NCBI GenBank assembly: GCA_002692325.1
Contig: NZJU01000005.1
Coordinates: 1 to 14,998, forward strand
Origin: Candidatus Pelagibacter sp.
Lineage (GTDB): Bacteria; Pseudomonadota; Alphaproteobacteria; Pelagibacterales; Pelagibacteraceae
DNA length: 14,998 nucleotides
Reading direction: 5' to 3'
The notes under the pieces are model-generated. The model searched no databases. It was not told the DNA's origin and saw only the letters and a program-made list of their open reading frames with translations. The position numbers and the translations under genes were made by a program. Below are positions 12,696 to 14,998 of the stretch, in pieces (within the stretch, counting starts at the first letter, position 1; each line of letters starts with the position of its first letter).

Positions 12696-14618
12696 TTATT
12701 GATTTTTTCTATTTACAATTAAATTTTCTACAACAGAGGGATCTGCAAGAGTTGATGTATCTCCTAAATTTTCAAAATCATTGTAGGCTATTTTTCTTAA
12801 AATTCTTCTCATAATTTTTCCCGATCTAGTTTTTGGTAATCCAGGAGTAATATGAATATAGTCTGGTGTAGCAATAGGACCAATTTTATCTCTAATAGTT
12901 TTTTTTAAATCTAAAACTAATTCATCTGTTGAATCCACACCAACTTTAAGAGAAACATAACAATACAAACCATTTCCTTTAACATTATGAGGATATCCAA
13001 CTACTGCTGCTTCTGAAACATCTTTATGTGATACAAAAGCGCTTTCTATTTCTGCTGTACCAAGATTATGCCCTGAAACAATTATTACATCATCTACTCT
13101 ACCTGTAATCCAATAGTACCCATCTTTATCTCTTTTACACCCATCTCCTGTAAAATATTTTCCATCAAATTGTGAAAAATACGTTTCAATAAATCTTTTG
13201 TGATCACCATACACAGTTCGCATTTGACCAGGCCATGACCTTTTCATGCACAACATGCCTTCACACTGTCCTTTTAGCTCTCTACCATCTTTATCTACAA
13301 TACAAGGTTCTATTCCAAAAAATGGTTTTGAGGCAGAGCCAGCTTTTAATTTTATAGCACCAGTTTGAGGAGATATTAATATACCACCAGTTTCAGTTTG
13401 CCACCAAGTATCAACAATTGGACATTTTGAATTACCTGGGATTTCATAATACCATTTCCACGCTTCTGGGTTTATAGGCTCTCCAACTGTTCCCAAAAGT
13501 TTTAAAGATGATCTACTAGTTCTTAATACATAATCATCACCTTCTCGCATTAATGCCCTTATAGCAGTTGGAGCTGTGTAAAATATATTCACATTATGTT
13601 TATCAACTATTTGCCAAAATCTTGAGAAGTCAGGATAATTAGGAACACCCTCAAACATTAAAGTTGTGGCACCATTAGCAAGTGGTCCATAAATTATATA
13701 ACTGTGACCAGTAATCCATCCTATATCCGCAGTACACCAATATATATCTCCATCATTATAATTAAAAATATACTCATGGGTCATTGAAGCATAGACCATA
13801 TATCCACCTGATGTATGCATAACACCTTTTGGTTTACCAGTTGATCCTGAGGTATATAAAATGAAAAGGGGATCTTCAGCATTTAAAATTTCTGGTTCAC
13901 AAAAACTATCTACATTATTTATAAGATCATCATAAAATATATCTCTATCTTTATTTAACTTTATTTCTTTATTAGTTCGTTTTACTACTAAACATTTTTT
14001 TACATCAGGACATGATTCTAGAGCCTTATCTGTAGTTATTTTCAAAGGAATAGTTTTACCACCCCTAATTCCTTCATCAGCTGTTACTACATATTCAGAT
14101 TTACAATCCTTAATTCTACCAGCTATAGACTCAGCAGAAAAACCACCAAAAATAATTGAGTGTACAGCACCAATTCTTGCGCAGGCTAACATAATATAAG
14201 CTAGCTCAGGTATCATTGTTAAGTATATTGTTACTCTATCACCCTTTTTTACACCTATTTTTTTAAGTACATTTGCTGTTTTTGATACATTTATTAGAAG
14301 ATCTTCGTAAGTTATTTTCTTTGTTTCATTTGGATCATCACCTTCCCAAATTATAGCAACTTTATCAGGATCATTTTTAGCATGCCTATCTATACAATTA
14401 TAAGACACATTAAGATTTCCGTCTTCAAACCATTTAATACTAACATCATCTTTTGAATATTTTATATCTTTGATTTTTGTAAATTTTTTAATCCAATCAA
14501 TTCTTTGTGCTTGTTCTGCCCAAAATTCATCATTGTTTTGAAGAGAATGATCATACATTGAAGAATATTTTTCTTCGTTAACCTTTGCATTTTCTAGCCA
14601 TTCCTTTTTAATTTCCAT
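12696..14618 (-). CDS. acsA: Acetyl-CoA synthetase
   Basis: This cytoplasmic enzyme activates acetate via acetyl-AMP to acetyl-CoA. The 640-aa length and motif order are those of AMP-forming Acs: '[19 protein letters not shown]' (255-273), '[20 protein letters not shown]' (294-313), '[10 protein letters not shown]' (403-412, with W406 of the small acetate pocket), '[19 protein letters not shown]' (489-507), hinge 'GRVDD' (506-510), and 'PKTRSGK' with K601, the lysine reversibly acetylated in homologues. The usual 'VSGHRLGTAE' reads '[10 protein letters not shown]' (Asn518). This is a non-standard residue at a position that also varies in eukaryotic Acs. An EVE-domain gene ends 55 bp upstream on the same strand, so a shared transcript is possible. 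Confidence 0.96.
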   Translation of the reverse strand: MEIKKEWLENAKVNEEKYSSMYDHSLQNNDEFWAEQAQRIDWIKKFTKIKDIKYSKDDVSIKWFEDGNLNVSYNCIDRHAKNDPDKVAIIWEGDDPNETKKITYEDLLINVSKTANVLKKIGVKKGDRVTIYLTMIPELAYIMLACARIGAVHSIIFGGFSAESIAGRIKDCKSEYVVTADEGIRGGKTIPLKITTDKALESCPDVKKCLVVKRTNKEIKLNKDRDIFYDDLINNVDSFCEPEILNAEDPLFILYTSGSTGKPKGVMHTSGGYMVYASMTHEYIFNYNDGDIYWCTADIGWITGHSYIIYGPLANGATTLMFEGVPNYPDFSRFWQIVDKHNVNIFYTAPTAIRALMREGDDYVLRTSRSSLKLLGTVGEPINPEAWKWYYEIPGNSKCPIVDTWWQTETGGILISPQTGAIKLKAGSASKPFFGIEPCIVDKDGRELKGQCEGMLCMKRSWPGQMRTVYGDHKRFIETYFSQFDGKYFTGDGCKRDKDGYYWITGRVDDVIIVSGHNLGTAEIESAFVSHKDVSEAAVVGYPHNVKGNGLYCYVSLKVGVDSTDELVLDLKKTIRDKIGPIATPDYIHITPGLPKTRSGKIMRRILRKIAYNDFENLGDTSTLADPSVVENLIVNRKNQ

Positions 14619-14673
14619 ATTTAGAGACTAATTCTAATTTATTTAAATATCAACAAGTAATTATTTTTTTAGG

Positions 14674-14998
14674 CTAATTTGACATTTTAACTATTATATC
14701 CCATTCAATTTTTTTTAAAGGCATTACAGACAACCTACTTTGTTTAACAAGCGCAATATTTTTTAACTTATTATTTTCTTTTATTTGATTTAGAGAGACC
14801 GGGTTTTTTAGTTTTTTAGTTGCTTTAACATCAACCACAACAAAACGGCCTGTTTTATCAGTAGGATCTGGATAATATTCATTTACTACTTTAACAATAC
14901 CAACAATACTTCTTTCTGTTACTGAATGATAAAAAAAACATAAATCATTTTTTTTCATCTCTTTCAAATTATTTCTAGCTTGATAATTTCGGACTCCA
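14674..14998 (-). CDS. EVE-domain protein, N-terminus cut by window edge
   Basis: The frame stays open to the window edge and reads 'GVRNYQARNNLKEMKKNDLC' followed by FFYHS. This is the signature of EVE-domain proteins related to human thymocyte nuclear protein 1 (THYN1), in which 'DGVRNYQARN' follows a short N-terminal strand. About 30 residues are therefore missing, and an internal TTG at 14967 is not the true start. Later family-like parts are 'SIVGIVKVVNEYYPDPT' and 'LVKQSRLSVMPLKKIEWDII'. The EVE fold is PUA-like and binds modified bases in nucleic acid in some members. The cellular role of this free-standing bacterial form is not established. It ends 55 bp before acsA. Confidence 0.9.
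   Translation of the reverse strand, partial: GVRNYQARNNLKEMKKNDLCFFYHSVTERSIVGIVKVVNEYYPDPTDKTGRFVVVDVKATKKLKNPVSLNQIKENNKLKNIALVKQSRLSVMPLKKIEWDIIVKMSN

Noticed and set aside
13050..13080. Asn in place of Arg in the acetyl-CoA synthetase 'GHRLGT' motif
   Set aside because: The position is also non-Arg in eukaryotic Acs as I recall, and every other motif is intact, so I do not treat it as inactivating; it is noted in the feature.
1..14998. CRISPR arrays, rRNA genes, insertion sequences, toxin-antitoxin pairs
   Set aside because: No spaced repeat arrays, rRNA segments, transposase motifs or typical toxin pairs were seen on either strand.

Overview
The window is very AT-rich, with tightly packed genes, overlapping reading frames and few Shine-Dalgarno sites. 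It carries genes for retinal synthesis and an rsmB / heparinase-like / purH order that I recall from Alphaproteobacteria. Together these point to a streamlined marine alphaproteobacterium of the SAR11 / HIMB59 / AEGEAN-169 kind. I cannot fix the lineage more exactly from this sequence alone.

Region 1 (1-3064, + strand) is a carotenoid-to-retinal operon: the 3' end of crtI (phytoene desaturase), then crtB (phytoene synthase), crtY (lycopene cyclase) and blh (beta-carotene cleavage to retinal). The genes overlap or nearly touch, so they are probably co-translated. No opsin gene is present here; retinal presumably serves a proteorhodopsin encoded elsewhere.

Region 2 (3119-4175) is a complete tRNA-Gly(GCC) gene whose 3' part is repeated exactly, 51 bp long, 980 bp downstream. 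This is the layout of attL/attR left by site-specific integration into a tRNA gene. The tiny enclosed element has no integrase. It carries a 62-aa reverse-strand ORF with an unusually strong Shine-Dalgarno site, a 153-aa secreted protein, and just inside each end a pair of 'ACGTCCAA'-type repeats spaced 11 bp apart that resemble integrase arm sites. I consider it a non-autonomous tRNA-anchored mini-element.

Region 3 (4176-7650) looks like accessory DNA. It has a remnant of a secreted-protein gene, then two distantly related glycosyltransferase-like / capsule-synthesis-like proteins and two 2-oxoglutarate/Fe(II) oxygenase-like proteins in mixed orientation. This set suggests modification of a surface glycan or a small molecule, but the substrate is unknown.

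Region 4 (7651-12073, - strand) is a compact housekeeping operon: rsmB, a heparinase II/III-like protein, and purH. purH is split by a frame change in the linker between its two catalytic domains, although both domains keep their catalytic residues. A possible 47-aa ORF follows.

Region 5 (12140-14998) contains tdk (thymidine kinase, +), which converges on acsA (acetyl-CoA synthetase, -). Upstream of acsA on the same strand is an EVE-domain protein cut by the window edge.
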